5,068 nucleotides of DNA from an uncultured Clostridia bacterium (GCA_947624425.1 CANQKG010000115.1:1-5068), one strand, 5' to 3'; numbered from the stretch's first letter, positions 1 to 5,068 are shown. Notes: generated by a model not told the origin, from the sequence alone. Program-made: numbers and translations.

Positions 1-51
1 CTGCTCCGGCAGCATGGACGGACCTGCGCTGAAATTGTAAACTCTGCTCAT
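1..51 (-). CDS. serC: Phosphoserine aminotransferase SerC, N-terminal fragment (cut by window edge)
   Basis: Read on the minus strand from an ATG at 51, the visible 17 codons give MSRVYNFSAGPSMLPEQ. This closely matches the N-terminus of phosphoserine aminotransferase, whose family begins with a short lead followed by YNFSAGPAxLP. SerC is a cytosolic PLP enzyme (class V aminotransferase fold) that converts 3-phosphohydroxypyruvate to phosphoserine in serine synthesis, and it also serves a step of pyridoxal phosphate synthesis in some bacteria. The start is well supported: a perfect AGGAGG (plus-strand complement at 60-65) lies 8 nt upstream of the ATG, and a promoter lies further upstream at 100-128. 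The PLP lysine and all later domains lie outside the window, so integrity of the gene cannot be judged. The identification rests only on this N-terminal signature, which is distinctive. Confidence 0.88.
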   Translation of the reverse strand, partial: MSRVYNFSAGPSMLPEQ

Positions 52-75
52 TGTCTGTTCCTCCTAACTCATGCT

Positions 76-132
76 TTACTTGACTGTTCGTCCTGTACTA
101 TTTTATTCTTTTCGGAGGATTTCGTCAAGTAA
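76..132. repeat. 9-bp inverted repeat bracketing the serC promoter
   Basis: TTACTTGAC at 76-84 is the exact reverse complement of GTCAAGTAA at 124-132, with 39 bp between. One arm overlaps the serC -35 box and the other lies just downstream of its predicted start point. That layout would suit a regulator binding two half-sites, but the arms are short and could match by chance. No repressor is named from this. Confidence 0.35.
100..128 (-). promoter_or_regulatory. SigA-type promoter for serC
   Basis: On the minus strand, TTGACG (complement of 123-128) is followed by exactly 17 nt and then TAAAAT (complement of 100-105). These match five of six consensus bases in each box. Transcription would start near 93, giving a leader of roughly 40 nt that contains the AGGAGG of serC. 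No T-box, riboswitch or terminator hairpin is apparent in so short a leader. A 9-bp inverted repeat (76-84 and 124-132) brackets the -10 box and overlaps the -35. Confidence 0.7.
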
Positions 133-175
133 TTTTCAGCCTTTTTCGCCTGCAAATTCCGACCGTTGGACGGGA

Positions 176-204
176 TTGCCAAGCGATGGGCGATATGATA
201 TAAT
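176..204 (+). promoter_or_regulatory. Extended -10 SigA promoter for the rlmD-led transcription unit
   Basis: TTGCCA at 176-181 (five of six consensus bases) is separated by 17 nt from a perfect TATAAT at 199-204. The -10 is preceded by TG at 196-197, giving the TGnTATAAT extended -10 arrangement. Transcription should begin around 211, leaving a leader of about 28 nt before the ATG at 239. This is near-consensus and predicts strong constitutive expression of the downstream genes. It also argues against any start upstream of 239, because such starts would lie before the transcript begins. Confidence 0.82.
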
Positions 205-238
205 AGAATTAGTAAATTTGTGCAAAAGGGGAGCGCCC

Positions 239-1600
239 ATGCAGCCAGAGAAAAATCAGATCATCACCGCCCGCATCACCGGGATCACCAGCGAAGGGCA
301 GGGCGTGGCAAAGCCGGAGGGGTTCCCCGTTTTTGTGCCGTATACGGCGATCGGAGATCTGGCGGAAATACGGATCGTGAAGCTCCGCCGCGGCTATGCC
401 TACGGCAGACTGGAGCGGCTGATCGAGCCATCTCCCGACCGGGTGCCACCCGACTGTTCCGCTTTCGGACCATGCGGCGGCTGCCATTTTCGCCACCTGA
501 GCTATGAGGCGGAAGCAAGGGTCAAACGGAATATTCTTGCCGATGCGTTTTTGCGGGTCGGGCATTTTTCCCTTGAACCGGAGGACTTCCTCGCGGCAAA
601 AGAGGTGACCCGCTGCCGGAACAAGGCGCAAATTCCTTTTGGCACCGACCAAAACGGCAGGATCGTCTACGGATTTTACGCGCCGCGCAGCCACCGGATC
701 GTCCCCTGTGCGGACTGCCTGCTGCAGCCCCGTCTGTTCGGGGAGATCGCCGCTAAAACTGCGCGGCTGCTCCAAACGCTTTCGATCCCCTGTTATGACG
801 AAACGACCGGTCGGGGTACCTTTCGGCACCTCTATCTGCGGCAGAGTGCCGCTTCGGGCAAGGTGCTGGTCTGCTTTGTGGTGACGCGGGGACGCCTTTC
901 AGCCATACGGGAGCTGGCACGGCGGCTCATGACGGCATTCCCCGACATCTGCGGCGTGACCGAGAATGTCAATCCCGACTGCACTAATGTCATACTCGGC
1001 AAGGAAACCGAAACGCTGTTCGGGGACGGCAGGCTGGAGGATATTCTCTGCGGTGTTCCGCTCTCCCTGTCGCCCGAATCCTTTTATCAGGTGAACCATG
1101 CCCAGACCGAGCGGCTCTACCGGCAGGCGGCGGCATATGCCGCGCCGAACAAAACCGATCTCCTGCTCGATCTCTACTGCGGCGCGGGGAGCATCGGGCT
1201 TTCGATGGCTAAGAGGGTAAAGCGGCTGATCGGGGTGGAGATCGTGCCGCAGGCAATCGAGAATGCCAAAGAAAGTGCCGCAAAAATGGGGCTTTCCAAT
1301 ACCGCCTTTTTCTGCGGTGACGCGGGCAATATCGCCGCGCGGCTTGCCGGAGAAGGACTGCGCCCCGATATCATTCTGATCGACCCGCCTCGCAAGGGCT
1401 GTGACGAAGCCTGCCTTTCGGCGATTCGGGAGATGTCCCCCGACCGGCTGGTGATGATCTCCTGCCACCCCGCGACCGCCGCACGGGACTGCCGGCGGCT
1501 TTGCGACCTCGGCTTTACGCTGGAGCGATACTGCGGCGCCGACCTTTTCCCCCGCACCCGCCATGTGGAGTGCGTGGTGCTGCTGTCAAAAGCAAAATAA
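239..1600 (+). CDS. rlmD: 23S rRNA (uracil-C5)-methyltransferase, RlmD/RlmCD family
   Basis: A 453-aa enzyme that uses SAM to make 5-methyluridine in 23S rRNA. The family acts at U1939 (RlmD) or at both U747 and U1939 (Gram-positive RlmCD); which site applies here cannot be told. An N-terminal TRAM-like RNA-binding domain covers about residues 4-60. A [4Fe-4S] cluster set follows: C73, C79 and C82 (in CGGC), with C160 as the likely fourth ligand. The C-terminal Rossmann methyltransferase has FYQVN (Q284), SAM motif LLDLYCGAGSIGL (from 308), acidic E334, and IDPPRKG (D382). The nucleophile is C409 in SCHPATAARD, and E444 in RHVEC is the likely base. The position after the nucleophile is His (410) where Asn is usual. 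ATG 239 is chosen because AAGGGGAG at 226-233 lies 5 nt upstream and the promoter starts transcription near 211; the frame is open back to 71, but this is not coding. First gene of the unit; length is normal. Confidence 0.93.
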   Translation: MQPEKNQIITARITGITSEGQGVAKPEGFPVFVPYTAIGDLAEIRIVKLRRGYAYGRLERLIEPSPDRVPPDCSAFGPCGGCHFRHLSYEAEARVKRNILADAFLRVGHFSLEPEDFLAAKEVTRCRNKAQIPFGTDQNGRIVYGFYAPRSHRIVPCADCLLQPRLFGEIAAKTARLLQTLSIPCYDETTGRGTFRHLYLRQSAASGKVLVCFVVTRGRLSAIRELARRLMTAFPDICGVTENVNPDCTNVILGKETETLFGDGRLEDILCGVPLSLSPESFYQVNHAQTERLYRQAAAYAAPNKTDLLLDLYCGAGSIGLSMAKRVKRLIGVEIVPQAIENAKESAAKMGLSNTAFFCGDAGNIAARLAGEGLRPDIILIDPPRKGCDEACLSAIREMSPDRLVMISCHPATAARDCRRLCDLGFTLERYCGADLFPRTRHVECVVLLSKAK

Positions 1601-1639
1601 TCGGGGCTTTATGAACAATTTGAGAACAGGGGGTTGACC

Positions 1640-2167
1640 ATGAAAAAGGCTTATCTATGGATCGCGGTTGGTTTGGTGATTGCGTTTCTCCTGATTTTTA
1701 CAGGCGTCAATCTGCATAAATTCCATCACGACAGCATTGATGATCTGCTCATAACCGGAGAAGCGGATTATGAAAACCCCATCAGCAAAGAAAAAGTAAC
1801 GCCGACTGTGATAGAAAAAGAACACTGTTTTGTTTCCGATTCCTTCGTGATGACGGATCCTTCTCAAATGCAGATTCGTTTTCGCGTCATGTACTCTCTT
1901 CCGTTTATGCACGCCGATATTTTCCATGATACCCACTTCTATATAGAAGACGATAAGGGCAATGATCTGACCTCTGCCGCGAATGTTTGCAGTGAAAAAT
2001 TCATGGGGCTAAACGGACTGAATATCACGCTCATCTTCAAAGAGGGCGACCATACGCCTGCGTCGGGAGAGCATCTATTCCTTACCATTGCTGCCGCCGA
2101 AGGTGTGAAAACGCTGGACGCAGACAAAAGCTATGCCTACGGCAAATTTGAAATTGTGATCCCGTAG
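1640..2167 (+). CDS. Hypothetical membrane-anchored extracytoplasmic protein
   Basis: I do not recognise a family for this 175-aa protein. Residues 1-3 are MKK, followed by one hydrophobic helix (about 4-22, AYLWIAVGLVIAFLLIF), then a soluble domain to the end. There is no lipobox cysteine, and no clear signal peptidase site, so a single-pass anchor with the domain outside the cell is the most likely topology. The soluble part alternates short polar and hydrophobic stretches (for example MQIRFRVMY at 77-85, LNITLIF at 127-133, KFEIVIP at the end), which suggests a small beta-sandwich. C63 and C117 could form a disulfide. The start is ATG 1640, with AGGGGG at 1628-1633 six nt upstream; an in-frame TTG at 1634 abuts that site and is unlikely. 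It lies 39 bp after rlmD and 29 bp before the glycosylase gene, with no terminator seen, so it is probably co-transcribed. Its GC content is clearly lower than that of rlmD. Confidence 0.75.
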   Translation: MKKAYLWIAVGLVIAFLLIFTGVNLHKFHHDSIDDLLITGEADYENPISKEKVTPTVIEKEHCFVSDSFVMTDPSQMQIRFRVMYSLPFMHADIFHDTHFYIEDDKGNDLTSAANVCSEKFMGLNGLNITLIFKEGDHTPASGEHLFLTIAAAEGVKTLDADKSYAYGKFEIVIP

Positions 2168-2196
2168 ACTGAAAGACAAAAAAGGCAGGTAGATAC

Positions 2197-3252
2197 ATGA
2201 CAACCGAGGAACTGAAAATTCGCCAATTAGCCAATCAGCATCTGCTGACGCCTGCGGACAAAATGACGGTGGTACACGATCTTTGCGGTGTGCAGGCGCA
2301 GTTTATGGTCAATGCGATGCACGCATTAAAGATCAGGTGTTCTGATTACCGGGAGGACACGATCGGGGACGGTCTTGTGAAGAACTGGACGGTCAGAGGA
2401 ACGGTCCATGTATTTGCAAAAGATGATCTGCCCCTATTCCTTCACTGTCATAACGGGCAGGATTATCTGAAAAAAGACTGGAACGGATATACATTTTGGG
2501 ATCGGCGGGATCAGTGGGCGCTCACGCCAAAGCGGCAGGCTTATTTTGTCGATGTGATTCTGGAAGCCCTGAAATGCTCCGAGCGGACAAGAGAAGAACT
2601 CAAGGAGATATGCAGGCAGCAAGGCATGACCAAGGTGGAAGAAAGCTGTATGTTCGACCAGTGGGGCGGCGGTATCCGCGAAATGTGCGAACGCGGGTTT
2701 CTAAACTATGTGGTGCAGGAAAAGAAAGCCTTCTGCTTGGCACCCGCGTTTACTCCCATTCCCGAGCAGGAGGCAGGTCTTGAACTGGCGCGCCGGTATT
2801 TTACCCATATGGGTCCTTCCACCATTCACGACGCCAAGTACTATTGCCACGCGACCGCCGCACAGATCAAGGACTGGCTTTCGAAGCTGCCCGTAGAAAC
2901 GGCGGAATGTGAGGGCAGGACTTATTACTACATCGAAAACGGTCAGGCATACGATCGGGAGATTCCCCAATGCCTTTTCCTTGCCGGATTTGACCAGCTT
3001 CTTTTGGCGCACGAAAAAAAGGAAAGCCTGTTTTTGCGTCCGGAACATCTGCGGGCGATCTTCAATCTTGCGGGAATCGTAATGCCGGCGCTTTTGGTCG
3101 ATGGCGAAGTGGCCGGCAAATGGAAAAAGAAGAACAAAAAATTGCAGATCACCCTGTTCAAATCCATCACACGGCGGGAGAAAAACCGCATTTCCGATTT
3201 TGCGGATTCGTTGTGGAACGGGGAGATCACATCGGTCGGCTTTGACGAATAA
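2197..3252 (+). CDS. AlkZ-like DNA glycosylase (HTH_42 winged-helix family)
   Basis: A 351-aa protein of the winged-helix DNA-binding HTH_42 family (AlkZ/YcaQ), cytosolic monofunctional glycosylases known to excise bulky alkylated bases and unhook interstrand crosslinks. Landmarks fit the family: QAQ at 33-35 within LCGVQAQ is the catalytic QxQ motif of the AlkZ branch; WTVRGTVH (64-71) is the conserved RGTxH segment; FLAGFDQLLLAHEKKESLF (261-279) matches the conserved FDxxLL block of the C-terminal part; and LLVDGEVAGKW (299-309) matches the VDGxVxGxW strand. Length is typical and no break is seen. The start ATG 2197 has only a modest ribosome site (AAGGCAGG, 2182-2189, 7 nt upstream). It follows the hypothetical gene by 29 bp and precedes the transporter by 22 bp. 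Some relatives protect producers of alkylating natural products, but no biosynthetic genes are visible here, so a general repair role is the more cautious inference. The exact lesion is unknown. Confidence 0.85.
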   Translation: MTTEELKIRQLANQHLLTPADKMTVVHDLCGVQAQFMVNAMHALKIRCSDYREDTIGDGLVKNWTVRGTVHVFAKDDLPLFLHCHNGQDYLKKDWNGYTFWDRRDQWALTPKRQAYFVDVILEALKCSERTREELKEICRQQGMTKVEESCMFDQWGGGIREMCERGFLNYVVQEKKAFCLAPAFTPIPEQEAGLELARRYFTHMGPSTIHDAKYYCHATAAQIKDWLSKLPVETAECEGRTYYYIENGQAYDREIPQCLFLAGFDQLLLAHEKKESLFLRPEHLRAIFNLAGIVMPALLVDGEVAGKWKKKNKKLQITLFKSITRREKNRISDFADSLWNGEITSVGFDE

Positions 3253-3263
3253 AAAACGGACAA

Positions 3264-3269
3264 TGGAGG
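3264..3269 (+). promoter_or_regulatory. Ribosome binding site that decides the transporter start
   Basis: TGGAGG sits 5 nt before ATG 3275. A second in-frame ATG at 3263 overlaps this site and has no purine-rich site of its own at suitable distance. The site therefore favours 3275, giving a protein that begins MENNTNRHSF rather than one four residues longer. Confidence 0.75.
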
Positions 3270-3274
3270 CTTTT

Positions 3275-4672
3275 ATGGAGAACAACACAAACCGACATTC
3301 CTTCAAAGGCTCGATCGGGTTCGTCCTCGCGGCGGCTGGGAGCGCGGTAGGGCTGGGCAACATCTGGCGGTTCCCCTATCTGGCGGCGCGGGACGGCGGC
3401 GGACTGTTTCTGCTTGTTTACCTGATCCTCGCCCTGACCTTCGGCTTCACCCTGCTGATGACCGAAGTGGCGATCGGCAGGAAAACCAAGCAAAGCCCGC
3501 TGACCGCTTACGGCAAGCTCCACAAAAAATGGAAGTGGCTGGGCGTGATTGCCTGTCTGGTTCCGGCGATCATACTGCCCTATTACTGCGCTATCGGCGG
3601 TTGGGTGCTGAAATACCTGTGTGCCTATCTCACCGGAGGCGGCAGTGCCGCCGCGCAAGACGGCTATTTTACCGCCTTTATCTCCGGGAACATACAGCCG
3701 ATCATCATGACCGCCCTCTTTCTGTTCGCGGTGGTGTTTATCATCCTCCGCGGCGTCAACAAGGGGATCGAGTCCTTCTCCAAGGTGCTGATGCCGATTT
3801 TGATCCTGCTGGTATTGGTGATCGCGGTTTTCTCCCTCACCATCCGCCACACCGACCAAAACGGCGTCACCCGCACCGGACTGCAGGGGCTTGCGATCTA
3901 TGCGATCCCGAACTTCTCCGGCATGACGGCAGGGCGGTTCTTCACCATTCTGCTTGACGCGATGGGTCAGCTGTTTTTCAGCCTGAGCGTGGCAATGGGG
4001 ATCATGATCACCTACGGCTCCTACCTGCATGACGACGCACATCTTTCCACCTCGGTCAATCAGATTGAAATTTTCGATACCGCGATCGCCTTTCTCGCCG
4101 GCGTGATGATCATTCCCGCCGTTTTCACCTTTGCCGGAACCGAAGGGATGGAAGCCTCCGGTCCCGGGCTGATGTTTGTCTCGCTGCCCCATGTGTTTGC
4201 CGCGATGGGACCGATCGGCAATCTGGTGGGAATCTTATTCTTCGCCATGGTGCTCTTTGCCGCCCTCACCAGCGCGATCTCGATCATGGAGGCGGTGGTA
4301 TCCAGCCTGATGGATCAGTTCGGCCTCAGCCGCACCAGGGCGACCCTTCTCGAAGGCGGGATCGCGCTGATTTTAAGCATTGTGGTCTGCCTCGGATACA
4401 ACCTGTTCTACTTTGAAGCGCCGCTGCCCAACGGCACAACGGCGCAGATCCTCGACATTATGGACTACCTGAGCAACAACCTGCTGATGCCGGTGGTGGC
4501 GATCGGCACCTGTATTCTGGTGGGCTGGATCTTAAAGCCGGACGCCGTGATCGAGGAAGCCGAAAAGACCGGCAGCAAAATGAGCCGCAAGCGCCTTTAT
4601 CGGGTGATGATCCGGTATATTGCGCCGGTGATGCTGTTTGTCCTGCTGCTCAAATCCTGCGGCGTATTTTAA
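3275..4672 (+). CDS. Sodium-dependent transporter, NSS/SNF family
   Basis: A 465-aa inner-membrane symporter of the neurotransmitter:sodium symporter family (LeuT fold), which couples uptake of amino acids or related small molecules to the sodium gradient. The signature of helix 1 is AGSAVGLGNIWRFPY (21-35), whose A24 and N29 correspond to LeuT sodium ligands A22 and N27. Helix 8 carries ALTSAISIMEA (330-340), where T332 and S333 match the Na2 ligands T354 and S355 of LeuT. Approximate helices are 13-34, 43-65, 88-117, 143-159, 171-190, 226-250, 267-285, 318-345, 357-375, 396-417 and 445-463. That makes 11 rather than 12, the usual bacterial arrangement seen in Tyt1 and MhsT types, with normal length. 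The substrate cannot be read from the sequence. The gene begins 22 bp after the glycosylase gene. Its TAA stop (4670-4672) lies inside the left terminal repeat of the palindromic element. The open frame extends upstream to 3101, but that part only overlaps the glycosylase gene. Confidence 0.93.
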   Translation: MENNTNRHSFKGSIGFVLAAAGSAVGLGNIWRFPYLAARDGGGLFLLVYLILALTFGFTLLMTEVAIGRKTKQSPLTAYGKLHKKWKWLGVIACLVPAIILPYYCAIGGWVLKYLCAYLTGGGSAAAQDGYFTAFISGNIQPIIMTALFLFAVVFIILRGVNKGIESFSKVLMPILILLVLVIAVFSLTIRHTDQNGVTRTGLQGLAIYAIPNFSGMTAGRFFTILLDAMGQLFFSLSVAMGIMITYGSYLHDDAHLSTSVNQIEIFDTAIAFLAGVMIIPAVFTFAGTEGMEASGPGLMFVSLPHVFAAMGPIGNLVGILFFAMVLFAALTSAISIMEAVVSSLMDQFGLSRTRATLLEGGIALILSIVVCLGYNLFYFEAPLPNGTTAQILDIMDYLSNNLLMPVVAIGTCILVGWILKPDAVIEEAEKTGSKMSRKRLYRVMIRYIAPVMLFVLLLKSCGVF

Positions 4673-4689
4673 GGTGAGGGGAGCCGAAC
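4669..4689 (+). repeat. Left terminal inverted repeat of the palindromic element
   Basis: TTAA followed by GGTGAGGGGAGCCGAAC, an exact reverse complement of 4931-4951. It includes the TAA stop codon of the transporter gene, so ribosomes ending that gene would sit on the base of the outer stem. Pairing continues inward to 4697 with one mismatch (C4690/T4930) and two G-U wobbles. Confidence 0.93.
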
Positions 4690-4697
4690 CCGCGTCG

Positions 4698-4805
4698 GTT
4701 TTCGCCGAGCGGATTTGCGCCCATGCTGTGTCACCGCCCTTGACAATACGGCAGTATTCTCTGCGGACGTTTCCTTGCCTGAACGCAAATCCGCTCGGTG
4801 AAAAC
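4698..4805 (+). repeat. Branch 1 of the element: 22-bp internal inverted repeat
   Basis: Bases 4698-4719 pair with 4784-4805 over 22 consecutive positions, with 21 Watson-Crick pairs and one G-U pair (G4704/T4799). The 64-nt loop holds a small hairpin, AATAC-GGCA-GTATT (4745-4758), which can itself be enclosed by CCGC 4734-4737 with GCGG 4763-4766. The branch begins directly next to the outer stem. Confidence 0.88.
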
Positions 4806-4814
4806 TGCTTTGCA

Positions 4815-4922
4815 CTTCCCGCAGAGCTATTTTCCGAGGGATTTCGCGTGCGGACGAGGCAGCCTTGCTGACGCAAGGCAACGAGGACAAACGTGAAAGA
4901 GCCGAAAAGAGCCTGCGGGAAG
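4815..4922 (+). repeat. Branch 2 of the element: long interrupted hairpin
   Basis: CTTCCCGCAG (4815-4824) pairs perfectly with CTGCGGGAAG (4913-4922). After a bulged A4825, 4826-4834 pairs with 4904-4912 with one A/G mismatch. After an internal loop, 4842-4849 pairs with 4891-4898 with one G-U. A second internal loop has ACGAGG on both sides (4854-4859 and 4881-4886). The tip is GCCTTGC-TGAC-GCAAGGC (4862-4879), a 7-bp stem with a 4-nt loop. Confidence 0.82.
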
Positions 4923-4930
4923 CGGCGTGT

Positions 4931-4951
4931 GTTCGGCTCCCCTCACCTTAA
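4931..4951 (+). repeat. Right terminal inverted repeat of the palindromic element
   Basis: GTTCGGCTCCCCTCACC followed by TTAA, the exact reverse complement of 4669-4689. Its last two bases are also the first two of the AAGGAG ribosome site of the next gene, so the element ends at the translation signal without destroying it. Confidence 0.93.
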
Positions 4952-4955
4952 GGAG
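4950..4955 (+). promoter_or_regulatory. Ribosome binding site for the MBL-fold gene, overlapping the element's end
   Basis: AAGGAG lies 8 nt before GTG 4964. It overlaps an in-frame GTG at 4955, which would be too close to use it, so 4964 is preferred. The GGAG core lies just outside the outer stem and could stay accessible when the element's RNA folds. Confidence 0.75.
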
Positions 4956-4963
4956 TGATAACC

Positions 4964-5068
4964 GTGACCGAGCTTTTGACCCACAGCAGTATCAGGCTGA
5001 CCGGAGAAAAAACCGTTTACATCGACCCCTACCGCATCGAAGAAGCGCGGCAGGACGCCGATCTGATC
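4964..5068 (+). CDS. MBL-fold metallohydrolase (UlaG-like), N-terminal fragment
   Basis: Only the first 35 codons are present, starting at GTG: MTELLTHSSIRLTG followed by EKTVYIDPYRIEE and RQDADLI. The order HSSIRL, a short turn, VYIDPY, then DADLI matches the N-terminal strands of the Lactamase_B_3 type metallo-beta-lactamase fold, in which the zinc-binding THxHxDH segment would come next. That segment is beyond the window, so metal binding and catalysis cannot be checked. Relatives include UlaG (ascorbate-6-phosphate lactonase) and many uncharacterised hydrolases; the substrate is unknown. The gene is co-directional with the transporter but separated from it by the 283-bp palindromic element. 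If that element is a late insertion, the two genes were once nearly contiguous. Confidence 0.78.
   Translation, partial: MTELLTHSSIRLTGEKTVYIDPYRIEEARQDADLI

Larger units (their letters stand above)
4669..4951 (+). mobile_element. MITE-like palindromic element with structured-RNA potential
   Basis: A 283-bp non-coding block bounded by perfect 21-bp inverted repeats, each with TTAA at its outer end. The interior contains two further strong inverted repeats, so that the plus strand folds by hand into a three-way junction: outer stem 4669-4697 with 4923-4951; branch 1, 4698-4719 with 4784-4805; branch 2, 4815-4922. The branches abut with almost no unpaired bases except 4806-4814. TTAA, or TA within it, may be the target duplication; both readings are possible because TTAA is itself palindromic. 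Small size, terminal inverted repeats and lack of a transposase suggest a non-autonomous element moved in trans, perhaps by an IS630-type (TA-targeting) enzyme; this is inference. No T-tract follows the hairpin, so it is not a standard intrinsic terminator. Open frames crossing it are not credible genes. I cannot assign it to a named repeat or RNA family. Confidence 0.75.

Noticed and set aside
71..238. Upstream extension of the rlmD reading frame to 71
   Set aside because: The extra 56 residues resemble no TRAM-domain lead, and the segment contains the two promoters. Transcription probably starts near 211, and a proper ribosome site precedes ATG 239.
3101..3274. Upstream extension of the transporter frame into the glycosylase gene
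   Set aside because: This is an out-of-frame reading of the 3' end of the glycosylase gene. NSS proteins start shortly before the first helix, and TGGAGG at 3264-3269 supports ATG 3275.
3227..4192. Long minus-strand open frame opposite the transporter
   Set aside because: It is rich in His, Gly, Asp and Gln as expected from the complement of membrane-protein codons, and it has no recognisable domain; the plus strand clearly encodes an NSS transporter.
4681..4700. tRNA-like 3' end on the minus strand (GGGTTCGGCTCCCCTCACC resembles a T-arm and acceptor)
   Set aside because: Only three T-stem pairs form, there is no anticodon or D arm at the right distance, and the same sequence recurs at the other end as a terminal inverted repeat.
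4740..4760. TTGACA at 4740-4745 with TATTCT at 4755-4760 as a promoter inside the element
   Set aside because: The spacer is only 9 bp, far too short for a SigA promoter, and no -10 is found at 16-18 bp. The TATT part is explained by the AATAC/GTATT hairpin.
4532..4890. Open frames on both strands across the palindromic element (4638-4871 plus; 4532-4876 and 4669-4890 minus)
   Set aside because: They run through inverted repeats and the transporter's end, have no ribosome site of note, and the arms explain the sequence better as structure than as protein.
4669..4951. Intrinsic terminator after the transporter gene
   Set aside because: The outer stem is strong, but no run of T follows its 3' side; the sequence goes directly into AAGGAG and the next gene.

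Overview
The window looks like chromosome of a moderately GC-rich member of the Clostridia, perhaps Oscillospiraceae-like. This is inferred from strong AGGAGG-type ribosome sites, near-consensus SigA promoters and gene content; no taxonomic marker is present. It holds two divergently read transcription units. At the left edge is the 5' end of serC (minus strand, 17 codons visible). A 187-bp divergent regulatory region follows, with a good promoter facing each way.

Rightward runs a five-gene co-directional series with small gaps (39, 29 and 22 bp, then one 291-bp gap). In order these are an RlmD/RlmCD-type 23S rRNA m5U methyltransferase; an unrecognised single-pass membrane-anchored protein of 175 aa; an AlkZ-like (HTH_42, winged-helix) DNA glycosylase; an 11-TM sodium-dependent transporter of the neurotransmitter:sodium symporter (NSS/SNF) family; and the first 35 codons of an MBL-fold (UlaG-like) metallohydrolase cut by the window edge. 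The genes do not form an obvious pathway. They are housekeeping or accessory functions (rRNA modification, DNA repair, amino-acid uptake) that probably share transcripts. The two genes in the middle are visibly more AT-rich than their neighbours.

The most unusual part is 4669-4951. This 283-bp non-coding block is bounded by perfect 21-bp inverted repeats that start and end in TTAA. As plus-strand RNA it folds by hand into a three-way junction: an outer stem, a 22-bp branch and a second long branched hairpin. The four places where the arms differ by a transition in the outlined stems are all G-U wobbles on the plus strand, which would be A-C mismatches on the minus strand. The block sits exactly between the stop codon of the transporter and the Shine-Dalgarno of the MBL gene. 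Removing it and one TTAA rebuilds a tight operon junction. It is best read as a MITE-like, structured-RNA mobile element inserted into an operon; I cannot assign it to a named family.
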